Shown here in pieces: positions 11,330-20,873 of a DNA stretch of 64,000 nucleotides. The stretch comes from Piliocolobus tephrosceles (taxonomy: Eukaryota > Chordata > Mammalia > Primates > Cercopithecidae), in NCBI RefSeq assembly GCF_002776525.5, contig NC_045441.1, forward strand, positions 63,814,952 through 63,878,951, read 5' to 3'. The position numbers and the translations under genes are program-made. A model generated the notes under the pieces. That model did not search any database, was not told where the DNA came from, and was given only the letters and a program-made list of their open reading frames with translations. The stretch's first letter is position 1. Each line of letters begins with the position of its first letter.

Positions 11330-11899
11330 TCTATTATCTGAATAATTTAGTCTTAATCAGAGTTTTGCATATGTAGCTGGGGTTATGGTTTTGCCACTAC
11401 TGGAATTCAGACATGTTTCGGCAGCCTAAAGCTTTGATGGCACAGGTCTACCAAAAGTCCATTTGCAGGAGAGATTGAAAGACCAGTGAGCAGCGGGTGC
11501 ACCCAAAGGGAGCAGAGACCTGGGAAGATCATAGTGTTTCAATAACAAAGCATTAGTCACTGGAGAAAGGGATGTCTGAGTAGCATTTGGTAGGGTAGTG
11601 CTCTAAGTAGCAAGTGAAAGATACTATTAACTCTCAAAAGCATTGGGGTACATTCTTCTCTGCCTTTGGGTGCTCATGTAACAAACACAATGCAACACAA
11701 TACAAGAAGCACTCTCCCAGGCTTTGACCCTGAATAGAACTCAACACCCAGGAAGCTGCAGAATCAGCAGCAGGAGCTGACATTACCTGGTAATAAATAA
11801 AAAGTGGTATCCAGTAGAAATGGTCACAGTGCCAATAAGTGGTGCCAGTAACCAGGATATTTAGTGGTGTTCAGAAGATCAGGATCAATTTGAAAGCAA

Positions 11900-12440
11900 C
11901 ACTGCCTGAGAAAAACCGAATAAATAGCCCAGAAGATGGGGACAGTGATACAACAACATGACACAGAGTAGGGTCAAAGCAGAAGTGTGGACAAAAATGT
12001 ATGGTCACTCTAGGGTAACTGAGCAGATTTTTTGTTAGTGCCTTGCTCACATCCACCTTAGCAGGCAAGTTCACCCATGTTGGGCAATGCTCATAATTCA
12101 CAGCTGGCCCCTCCCTAGAGAAGTGCCTTCAGCCAAATGGGAGTTCTCTTGCCCAGGAGATTGGCAACCTCCCCTCAAGACAGCCTGTAGTTAATAACTG
12201 GCTAATCTGGGGGTATAAACAGCTGCATTTTCCTCAAGGTGGGATCAACTCGGTGTGACTCACACTCCAGAGCCTCCTGTGGGATCAGGCTGAAGCTACC
12301 TTCTAACTGAGAGCAGTTTCCTTGCTTAGCTTCATCTACAGTATTATCTCATTCTCTCTTCATTTCTCATGGACCTGAAACCCTAACACAGTCTTTGATT
12401 CTAGAGAAATCACCAGAAACACTGAGGAAATGTGAACAGT
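11900..12440 (+). mobile_element. LTR-like element, ERVL-type suspected
   Basis: From about 12100 the sequence runs 'CTGGCCCCTCCCTAGAGAAG', 'GGGAGTTCTCTTGCCCAGGA', 'TTAATAACTGGCTAATCTG', a TATA box (GGTATAAAC at 12212-12220), 'AAGGTGGGATCAACTC' and 'GTGGGATCAGGCTGAAGCTA'. I recognise this order as a mammalian LTR promoter and R region. The boundaries are soft and the family is not named. No internal gag or pol sequence adjoins it. Confidence 0.45.
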
Positions 12441-12559
12441 CTATGGAACACAGAATTAAGACACTAGCTTCCTAAAAGAGGTTTCATATGCATGGAGATC
12501 TGCACAATGAAGAAAGGATTCTCCTTCTCCAACCTTTTGCTCTCACGATTGGTTAGCTT

Positions 12560-12720
12560 GGGAAGCTCACCACTCTCCTCAATGACTGCAAATCTTACCC
12601 ATCCTGTTAGACCTACCTCAGAGCCACCGGCTTTGATGAAATCTTTCCAGATCACTCTCACCCACAGTGACATTCTCTGAATTTTGATACTATTCATTGT
12701 GTCATTAATTCAGAAATTGT
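12560..12720 (+). mobile_element. Possible L2-like fragment
   Basis: 'GCAAATCTTACCCATCCTGT', 'CCTACCTCAGAGCCACC', 'TTTGATGAAATCTTTCCAGA' and 'CATTCTCTGAATTTTGATAC' follow the order of an old L2-type 3' region. Low certainty. Confidence 0.35.
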
Positions 12721-12779
12721 CCCTTCAACTTTTTGAACATTTTAACATTTCAATAGCTCTTCCAAGTAATTCATTTGTC

Positions 12780-13240
12780 TAACATTAGGCATTTAGTATG
12801 CCAGACACTGGGTCGGCTAAGTATTAGGGAAACAATGACAAATAAGACAGGGCACTACCTTCCATGAGCTATCCTTAATGGAGAATACAGATATGTAAGC
12901 TCATTAGAATACCTTAAAGTATATAACACAGTATGAGAATTGGAAATGGTTTCACAAAGGCAATATTTTAACTGTGTTGAAAATGATGGTTAGAAGTTAA
13001 GGAACAAAGTATTTTAGGTAAAAATATTTTAAAATTACACTCAAGGAACTGAGATTGATCCATTGGTTACTCAGTGAACATGTTGTAAGCAGGAAGAAAA
13101 AAGAAGAGAAGTATAGAAAGGAAAGTAAAATTCTAATTGTAGAAGAACTATGCCATGCTAAGTAAGACATTTACCTTCTACCTAGTAAGGAATATGGAGC
13201 CAATAAGTGTTAGCTGTGCCAGGGTGATGACTGGAGGTAT
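12780..13240 (+). mobile_element. Ancient mammalian repeat, family uncertain
   Basis: 'GGCATTTAGTATGCCAGACACTG', 'TTAGGGAAACAATGACAAAT' and 'TACCTTCCATGAGC' at the left, and 'ATGGAGCCAATAAGTG' and 'CAGGGTGATGACTGG' at the right, parallel the long repeat at 43181-43855 in the same order. Divergence is high. Confidence 0.4.
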
Positions 13241-13436
13241 CATATTATAATCCATATTTCACAAGCTTTATTTACCACCCATGATTTCAGAATGAGATAA
13301 CCTTTATTGGAGGAAACTATATTTTATATATATAAAATATATAGAGCACATTATTATTTAATAATATTTATGCGTGTTCCACTTAGCTTAAGAAATATTT
13401 CAATATTTATTTTTAAATAATATTTTTATTTTATTT

Positions 13437-13517
13437 AGGAATTATAAGGAAAATAAAAGTAGTTTATTTCAGGTCCATGAGGAATTATAAGGAAAATACT
13501 TTTATTTTCCTTATAAT
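13437..13517. repeat. Compound direct and inverted repeat (foldback)
   Basis: A 19-bp block occurs as direct copies at 13437-13455 and 13480-13498. The 21 bp at 13441-13461 are the exact reverse complement of 13497-13517, and within the right part 13484-13498 pairs perfectly with 13503-13517 around a 4-base loop (CTTT). The region can fold as a tight hairpin or a larger stem. Confidence 0.95.
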
Positions 13518-13637
13518 CTTGCTACATGTAATGCATACAAATACAATCAACTGAATGTGTTCTGCCTTTTGCTTCCTTTAATGAATATCATGTTTGTGAA
13601 ACGGACCCATTGATATATGAAGCTCAAATGTGTTCAC

Positions 13638-13764
13638 ATTTGCCTAGACGGCTAGGAGCCCCAGACATTGCTGAAACTACTAGAAATGTCTATCATGGGA
13701 TTCTGCACAAAAAGTAACAGTGTTTTCCCCATAATAGTCACTCCATATTTAATTAACTCCAATT
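13638..13764 (+). repeat. Local direct duplication, copy 2
   Basis: Partner of 11201-11329, about 2.3 kb downstream in the same orientation. Flanks differ, apart from a few bases on the left. Confidence 0.88.
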
Positions 13765-14776
13765 AATACTGTCCAAACATAAACTTAGTTGATAAAGTAG
13801 CAGCAGGATAGAGAGTACTGACTCAAATTCTGAAAGTTCTACTATGAGTAAAATGCTATCAGATAGCATTGCATGCTATAGAGAAATCTTTTGTTCAAGG
13901 AAGAATCCATTGATGCAGCAAACTTTACTGTTGTCTTATTTTAAGAAATTGCCTCAGCCACCCTAACCTTCAGCAACCACACCCTGATCAAACAGTAGCC
14001 ATCAACATCAAACAAGACCCTTTGCCAAAAAAAAAGATTATGAGTCGCTGAAGGCTCAGATGATCATTAGCATTTTTTAACAATAAAGTACTTTTAAATT
14101 AAAGTATGTACAGTTCTTAGACATAATGTTTAAATGCTTAATAGACTACGGTATAGGGTAAACCTAATTTTTACACACTGGGAACCCCCCCCCAAATTTG
14201 TGTGACTTGTTTCATTGCTATATTTGCTTTATTTTAGTGATCTGGAACCAAACCCACGGTATCTCTGAGATATGCATGTATATTTAAATATTATTTTTCT
14301 CATTTAACTCTTCATGTATTTTACATTTACTTTTTATGTGATGGAATTATGTACTCTATTCTCTTTCTATGTGGGGTTCATGTAGATTACTAAATAATAG
14401 ACCTTTTTCTTCTTTTGGAACCAACTGAGACAAAGAAGCAAAAAGCAAGCAAATGGAATTCAGAATATCACCTTTATTACTAAAACAGCCTGATTGGAGA
14501 TGACAACTTTAGATCTAAAACCTAATAGGCTTGCTAGGAATTGACTCCTAAATTGAACATACTTACTTGCCCAGGCACTGGCACAAGTGGAAACCTATTA
14601 GCCTTCCACATCATTGGCAGATCCATGTGGATTAAAGAAGGTAAGAAACTTCCCTTTCAATAGGTAGACACGACTGAACAGAGTCAGGAGAAAGGTGCTA
14701 GCAGAGCATGCTCAACAAGTTATTTCAAACTCACTAAACAAAATAATCCCTTCTCCTTTCAAGATGTGGAGTCAAT
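13765..14776. other. Unassigned interval
   Basis: AT-rich DNA with a C9 homopolymer near 14185. No family recognised and no gene signals. Confidence 0.4.
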
Positions 14777-14783
14777 AAAGAGT

Positions 14784-15861
14784 AACCTAGGCAATACCAC
14801 TCAGGACATAGGCATGGGCAAAGACTTCATGACAAAAACACCAAAAGCAATTGCAACAAAAGACAAAATTGACAAATGGGATCTAATTAAACTAAAGAGC
14901 TTCTGCACAACAAAAGAAACTATCATCAGAGTGAACAGGCAACCTATAGAATGGGAGAAAATTTTTGCAATCTATCCATATGACAAGGGGCTAATATCCA
15001 GAATCTACAAAGAACTTAAACAAATTTACAAGAAAAAGACAACCCCATCAAAAAGTGGGTGAATGATATGAGCGGACACTTCTCAAAAGAAGACATTTAC
15101 ATGACCAACAAGCATATGAAAAAAAGCTCAACATCACTGATCATCAGAGAAATGCAAATCAAAACCACAGTAAGATACCATCTCATGCCAGTCAGAATGG
15201 TGATTATTAAAAAGTCAGGAAACAACATATGCTGGCGAGGCTGTGGAGAAATAGAAACGCTTTTACACTGTTGGTGGGGATGTAAATTAGTTCAACCATT
15301 GTGGAAGACAGTATGGTGATTCCTCAAGGATCTAGAATTAGAAATATAATTTGATCCAGCAATCCCATTACTGGGTATATACTCAAAGGATTATAAATCA
15401 TTCTACTATAAAGACACATGCACACGTATGTTTACTGCAGCACAATTTACAATAGCAAAGACATGGAACCAACCCAAATGCCCGTCAATGATAGACTGGA
15501 TAAAGAAAATGTGGCATATATACACCATGGAATACTACGCAGCCATAAAAAGGAATGAGATCATGTCCTTTTCAGGGACATGGATGAAGCTGGAAGCCAT
15601 CATCCTTAGCAAACTAACACAGGAACAGAAAACCAAACACCCCATGTTTTCCCTCATAAGTGAAGGCTGAACATTCAAAACACATGGACACAGAGAGGGG
15701 AACACATACACCAGGGCCTGTTGAGGGGTGGAGGGTGAGGGGAGGGAACTTAGAGAATGGGTCAATAGGTGCAGCAAAGCACCATGGCACATGTATACAT
15801 ATGTAACAAACCTGCACATCTGCACAGGTATCCTGTTTTTTTTTTAGAAAAATCAAAGAAA
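14784..15861 (+). mobile_element. 5'-truncated L1 (primate L1PA/L1PB-like)
   Basis: About 1.1 kb covering the C-terminal end of ORF2 and the 3' UTR. Translated landmarks are 'LGNTTQDIGMGKDFMTKTPK', 'KWDLIKLKSFCTTKETIIRV', 'HFSKEDIY', 'GCGEIETLLHCWWGCKLVQP', 'NQPKCPSMIDWIKKMWHIYT' and 'GTWMKLEAIILSKL'. A frameshift near 15060 and stops near 15317 break ORF2, so it is dead. The 7-bp AAAGAGT at 14777-14783 recurs at 15862-15868 as the probable target duplication. The tail is A-rich and irregular, not a pure poly(A). Confidence 0.95.
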
Positions 15862-15868
15862 AAAGAGT

Positions 15869-16959
15869 GAGAGAAGAGTTATTTCAGCTGAAAGTCTTCA
15901 TGTGGGTATATAAGAAGTGAAAGATAAGAGTCTTCTCTCCCTAATATTTAAAAAAACAATGAGTACATGAATATTAAAGCCACACCAAAACAAGAGAGAG
16001 AGGCAGTCATGCTAGGGCATGTACAAAATTATAAAGCTAAAGAGAAATTAGATGAAAAAACAGAGATAAGCCTTTTCAAGATGGAAACTGTAAACTCGTG
16101 TTTGAATTTCCAGTTCTAGTTAGTTCTGCTGTGGCCTGCTGGTACTTTATTCTTCATTTTTGGATGACTGAGTTTGCCTATTGTGTCCTTACAATAACTC
16201 AATTTGTGTTTCCCTTCCTAGAGTAAACTAACATTTCCTGCAACTGTCTAATCCATAATTAGATTAACTGCAGTTTCTGTCAATTGTGTTGTAGTTTAAA
16301 ATATAAACAAAATATCATAATATAAAAATATTTAAATAATGTAAATATAAAGAAGACACAATAAGTAACATATAAAAATGGCAGAACTCACTCCTAGATG
16401 GGAATGGCAAATATAATAACAGAATCCTCTAGACTGTAGTTTTTCAAATTTTCTACAGAATGAGAAGTTTGGATTCCCTTTTGTGGATAAATTCCATGTT
16501 AAATTAAAGAAAAATATTTTAATGGAACTGTTGGTTATGCAAAGGTAAAGAGTAGATTTTATTTTGGAATGATACTCTGAGAAAATGAGTAAAAACTAGC
16601 TAAGGTTAAATTATCCAACTAAAATATATTCTTGGAGTAAAATCTTGTTAAGGACTTCATAGACATTTAGGATAGTAACTTGGATTATTGCTACTTGGGA
16701 ATTAAGAAAACATGTGTCTGATTTGTGAAGCCTGGAGAAGTTGTAGAAATCCTGTTATTCAAAGTGTAACAATACGACAGTCTGTTTTATCTACACATCA
16801 CCAGAGAGTAATGCCTGGAAAACTTCTGAGGTATTACCTACGTGAGCATGTCTACTATAACCATAGGAAGAATAAGTAGATATTTTCAATTTTACTTCTT
16901 AAAGGACTTAAAATGTCAAAAACATCAAGAGTTAAGATGTCGAAAATAATTCAATATAT
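15869..16959. other. Unassigned AT-rich interval
   Basis: No repeat or gene recognised between the two L1 regions. Very AT-rich around 16290-16380. Confidence 0.4.
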
Positions 16960-17442
16960 GTTAAAACATGGAGCAAAATACTTGACCCAGTGACTATCAA
17001 GCTCATGAGTAAACTGCTATATAAAAATATATTTGATAATAAGTTAACACATTACATAAAGTGGATTTGTGCTAGGAAAGCAAGTGTGATTTAACATTGA
17101 AAAATGAATGGATGTTGATATGCACTGGCAGAAGAAAACAGAAAAGTTATGTGATATATGAAAAGAAAACATTTCATATGGTTCTATATCAATTTACCAT
17201 GAAAACTCTTAGCAAACTAGGTATGGAATGGAACCTTCTTAGATAAAGAGTGTTCAAGAAATTCTTACAGCAAACTTCATGCTTCATGGTAAAATACTGA
17301 AAAACTTCCAATGAAGTTAGTTATTACTTACGTGCTACAACTATTTTTATTACTCTAATAGAAAGACTAGCCAATACAAAAAGGTATTTTAGAAAAGCAA
17401 AAGTCAACACCCGTAAAAATGATTAAAATAAAGAAAGAAAAA
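16960..17442 (+). mobile_element. Ancient L1 (L1M-like), fragment 1 of 5
   Basis: Diverged L1 ORF2 in the RT to post-RT region: 'AGCAAAATACTTGACC', 'AAGTGGATTTGTGCTAGGAA', 'GCAAACTAGGTATGGAATGG', 'ACAGCAAACTTCATGCTTCA' and 'TGGTAAAATACTGAAAAACT'. The same element resumes after the nested young L1 at about 18977. No frame survives. Confidence 0.75.
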
Positions 17443-18976
17443 AAGAAAAAAACTACTTTAAATTTCATATGGAACCAAAAAAAATCCTGTGTAGCCAAGA
17501 CAATCCTATGTAAAAAGAACAAAGCTGGAGGCATCATGCTACATGACTTCAAACTATCCTACAAGGCTACTTTAACCAAAACAGCAGGGTACTGTTACCA
17601 AAACATATACATCGACCAATGGAACAGAACAGAGACCTCAGAAATAACACCACCTATCTACAACCATCTGATTTTTGACAAACCTGACAAAAACAAGTTA
17701 TGGGGAAAGTATTCACTATTTAATAAATGGTGCTGAGAAAACTGGCTAGCCATATGCAGAAAACAGAAACTGGACCCCTTCCTTACACCTTATACAAAAT
17801 TAACTCAAGATGGATTAAAGACTTAATGTAAAACTCAAAGCCATGAAAACCTAGGCAATACCATTCAGAACATAGACATGGGCAAAGACTTCATGACTAA
17901 AATGCCAAAAGCAATTGCAACAGAAACCAAAATTGACAAATGGGACCTAATCAAACTAAAGAGCTTTTGCACATGAAAGAAACTATCATCAGAGTGAACA
18001 GGCAATCTAAAGAATGGGAGAAAATGTTTGCAAGCCATCCATCTGACAAAGGTCTAATATCCAGAATCTACAAGGAACTTAAACATATTTACAAGAATCA
18101 AACAAACAAGCCCATCAAAAAGTGAGCGAAGAATATGAACAGACACTTCTCAAAAGAATACATTTATGTGGCCAATAAACATGAAAAAAAAGCTCATCAT
18201 CACTGGTCATTAGAGAAATGCAAATCAAAACCACATTGAGATACCATCTCATGCCAGTCAGAATGGCAATTATTAAAATGTCAGGAAACAGCAGATGCTG
18301 GTGAGGCTGTGGAGAAATAGGAATGCTTTTACACTGTTGGTGGGAATGTAAATTAGTTTTGCCATTGTGGAAGACACTATGGCAATTCCTCAAGGATCTA
18401 GAACCAGAAATACTATTTGACCCAGCAATTCCATTACTGGTTATATACCCAAAGGATTATAAATCATTCTACTATAAAGACATATGCACACGTGTTTTTT
18501 TTTTGCAGCCCTACTTACAATAGCAAAGGCTTGGAACCAATGCCCGTCAATGATGGACTGGATTAAGAAAATGTGGCACATATACATCATGGAATACTAT
18601 GCAGCCATAAAAAAGAATGAGTTTATGTCCTTTGCAGGGACATGGATGAAGCCGGAAACCATCATCCTCAGCAAACTAACACAGGAACAGAAAACTAAAC
18701 ACCACGTGTTCTCACTCATGAGTGAGAGTGAATAATGAGAACACATGGACACAGGGAAGAGAACATCACACACCAGACCTGTCAGGATTTGTAAGCTAAG
18801 GGAGGGAGAGCATTAGGGCAAATACCTAATGCACGCAGGGCTTAAAACCTAGATGATGGGTTGATAGGTGCAGCAAGCCACTATGGCACATATATACCTA
18901 TGTAACAAACCTGCATGTTCTACACATGTATCCCATAACTTAAAGTAAAATTTAAATAAATAAATAAACCACAAAA
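17443..18976 (+). mobile_element. Nested 5'-truncated L1 (primate L1PA/L1PB-like)
   Basis: About 1.5 kb of ORF2 C-terminus and 3' UTR inserted into the older L1. It starts in 'AACTACTTTAAATTTCATAT' and carries 'NKAGGIMLHDFKLSYKATL', 'KLWGKYSLFNKWC', 'GECKL'-type Cys-rich text as 'LHCWWECKLVLPLWKTLW', and 'DWIKKMWHIYIMEYYAAIKK'. A 12-bp deletion-type gap near 17855, stops near 17740 and 17975, and a T tract at 18496-18505 show it is non-functional. It ends in a TAAA-rich tail. Confidence 0.93.
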
Positions 18977-20047
18977 AAGTGAAAGGATTGAAAAGGAAGA
19001 TATAAAATTGTAACTATTTTCAGATAACTTGGGAGCATACATGAAAATAGTGACAAAGACAACTAAAACACACTAAAGCCGTTATAATTAACTGAATTGA
19101 GGTTAAGATCTCTAGACACAAGGTCTCTGTTTTGGATCAATTACATTTTATGTTCCAGGAAAAGCAAAAAATAAAAACTTTTAAATGAAACCAATTGAAA
19201 AACACCTAAAACAATTTAGCTAGAAATAAATCTAACAAAAAATATGTCATTAGAAAGCATTACTGAGAGAAATAAAAGAGGATGTAAATAGGCGTAGGAA
19301 TACACCATCCTCATTAATTGTTAAACTCAATATTGTAAAAATATAATTTTTTTCAAGTTGATCGAATCATGCAACATATATTTTAGCACTTTTGTTGCTA
19401 TAAATTGAAAGATTGATTCTAAAATGTATATAAAAATGAAAAGGGCCAACAATAGCCAGGACAAACTGGAAGAAGAAAATAAATCTGGAGAAATTGTACC
19501 ATCAGTATGCTAGACTTACTATAATGCTAAAGGAATCAAGATGGTTTAGTCCAGGAGGAAGGACGGACAAAGAGAACAGAGAGGCAGAGTTGAAAATCCA
19601 GAAATGAATTCATATGTATATAGTCATATATGATATATAGCTATATATGTATATATCATATAGAGACATATGACATAGATAGATATAGCATATATCATAT
19701 ATGATATATATGATATATATAGGTATATCTATCTGTATCATATATTTCATATATTGATATACATTTATATATCATATATAGATGTATATAACAGGTTCAA
19801 TCAATTTATGACAAAGTGATACTATAGTGCAGTTGGGAAAAACGTCTTTTACAGAAAAGATGGACTTTTCAATATGCATGTTGGATCATTCAAATATCTA
19901 TGTAAAAAATAAATTTTGATCCCTGCCTCACAACATACACACCAGTCAATTCCAGATGGATTATAGATCGAAATGTGAAATATAAAATACTAAAACTTTT
20001 CTAGGGAAACATAGGAGAATATCTTTACGAACTCGAGGTAGGAAAGT
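18977..20047 (+). mobile_element. Ancient L1 (L1M-like), fragment 2 of 5
   Basis: Continuation of the host L1: 'AAACAATTTAGCTAGAAATA', 'GAGAGAAATAAAAGAGGATG', 'AATACACCATCCTCATTAAT', 'TAGTCCAGGAGGAAGGACGG', then after an AT repeat 'AGTGATACTATAGTGCAGTT', 'TCCAGATGGATTATAGATCG' and 'GGAGAATATCTTTACGAACT'. This is the normal L1 ORF2 order leading toward the C-terminus. Confidence 0.75.
19613..19790. repeat. AT-rich (TATATGA/TATAC)-type satellite-like tract
   Basis: About 180 bp of interlocking TATATG, CATATA and GATATATAT units with many self-complementary stretches (for example ATATCATATATGATATAT near 19690). It sits inside the old L1 and is probably a local expansion. Confidence 0.85.
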
Positions 20048-20385
20048 AGTTAGCACTCTGTATCTCTGGATTCTTTATTCATGGATTCAACCAATTGCAG
20101 ATTGAAAATATTTTTTTAAAAACGTTGCATCTGGTCTGAATAGAACAGACTTTTTTTCTTGTCATTATTCCCTAAACAATACAGTATAACAACTATTTAC
20201 ACAGCATCTATATTGTATTCAGTATTATAAGTAATCTAGAGATGACTTAAAGTATATGGGAGGATACGCATAAGATATATGTAAACACTATGCAATTTTA
20301 TATTGGGGACTCGAGCATTTGCAATTTTTGGTATCTTCAGGAGGTCCTGGAACCCATCACCCATGGATTCTGAGGGATAAATGCA
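20048..20385. mobile_element. Tigger-type DNA transposon (MER2-like MITE)
   Basis: About 340 bp matching the MER2 layout as I remember it: 'CTCTGTATCTCTGGATTC', 'GGATTCAACCAATTGCAG', 'GACTTTTTTTCTTGTCATTA', 'TTCCCTAAACAATACAGTAT', 'AAGTAATCTAGAGATGACTT', 'GGTATCTTCAGGAGGTCCTGG' and 'CCATGGATTCTGAGGGATAA'. The two ends are rough inverted repeats. It interrupts the old L1, whose text resumes at 20386. No transposase is encoded. Confidence 0.8.
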
Positions 20386-20401
20386 TTTCATAAATAGCAT
20401 T
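20386..20401 (+). mobile_element. Ancient L1 (L1M-like), fragment 3 of 5
   Basis: A 16-bp sliver, 'CATTTCATAAATAGCATT'-type text, lies between the Tigger element and the ERV. It fits the host L1 segment that continues at 26000. Its last four bases (CATT, 20398-20401) are one copy of the ERV target duplication. Confidence 0.5.
20398..20401. repeat. ERV target-site duplication, left copy
   Basis: CATT immediately precedes the LTR and recurs at 26000-26003 immediately after the other LTR. Four bases is the expected length for class I (gammaretrovirus-like) ERVs. Confidence 0.8.
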
Positions 20402-20856
20402 TGTGAACCCTGAATGTCTAAGACAGGTCTCAGTTAATTTATGAAGTTTATATTTCCAAGGTTGAGAACGCATGCCCGTGACACCACCTCAGGAGGTTCT
20501 GATGACATGTGCCTGAGATGGTAGGGGCACAGCTTGGTTTTATACATTTTAGGGAGACATGAGACCTCAATCAATTTGTAAGATGTCCATTAGTTCAGTC
20601 CAGAAAGGGGGCAGCACTTGAGGTGAAGGTGGGACAACTCAAAATGGGGAGGAGGCTTCCAAGTCATAATGGTTGCATTCTTTTGAGTTTCTGATTAGCT
20701 TCTCCAGATAAAGCAATCAGATATGCATTTATCTCAGTGAGCAGAGGGGTGACTTTGAGTCACCCCTCAAAGACAGGTTTTTCCTAAGCAGTTCCCAGCT
20801 TGATTTTCTCTTTAGCTTAGTGATTTGGGGGCCCCAAGATTTATTTTCCTTTCACA
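20402..20856 (-). mobile_element. ERV 3' LTR (reverse orientation)
   Basis: 455 bp. On the complementary strand it starts TGTGAAAGGAAAATAAA and ends GGGTTCACA, with TG..CA ends. A TATA-type box (ATGTATAAAACC) lies at 20536-20547. The poly(A) signal visible in the sister LTR (AATAAA) is altered here near 20447-20453. Identity to 25532-25999 is about 80-85 percent by eye. Bases 20744-20768 hold a perfect foldback absent from the sister LTR. Family possibly LTR6 (HERV-S71/T) or PRIMA4/MER4 group; not certain. Confidence 0.9.
20744..20768. repeat. Perfect 11-bp foldback in 3' LTR
   Basis: GAGGGGTGACT and AGTCACCCCTC face each other across a 3-base loop (TTG). At the same position the sister LTR (about 25887-25916) has ordinary non-palindromic sequence, so the foldback is derived. 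Confidence 0.93.
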
Positions 20857-20873
20857 TTCCCCATCCCCCACCT
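20857..20873 (-). other. ERV polypurine tract
   Basis: On the complementary strand, AAGGTGGGGGATGGGGAA directly abuts the TGTGAAAGG start of the 3' LTR. Its position and purine content are those of a retroviral plus-strand primer site. Confidence 0.75.

Noticed and set aside
12204..12224. TATA box as promoter of a cellular gene
   Set aside because: It lies within LTR-like sequence and no coding exon follows downstream.
14766..15670. Reverse transcriptase-like peptides as evidence for an active L1
   Set aside because: The elements at 14784, 17443 and 57216 are 5'-truncated, lack the RT and endonuclease domains and contain stops or frameshifts.
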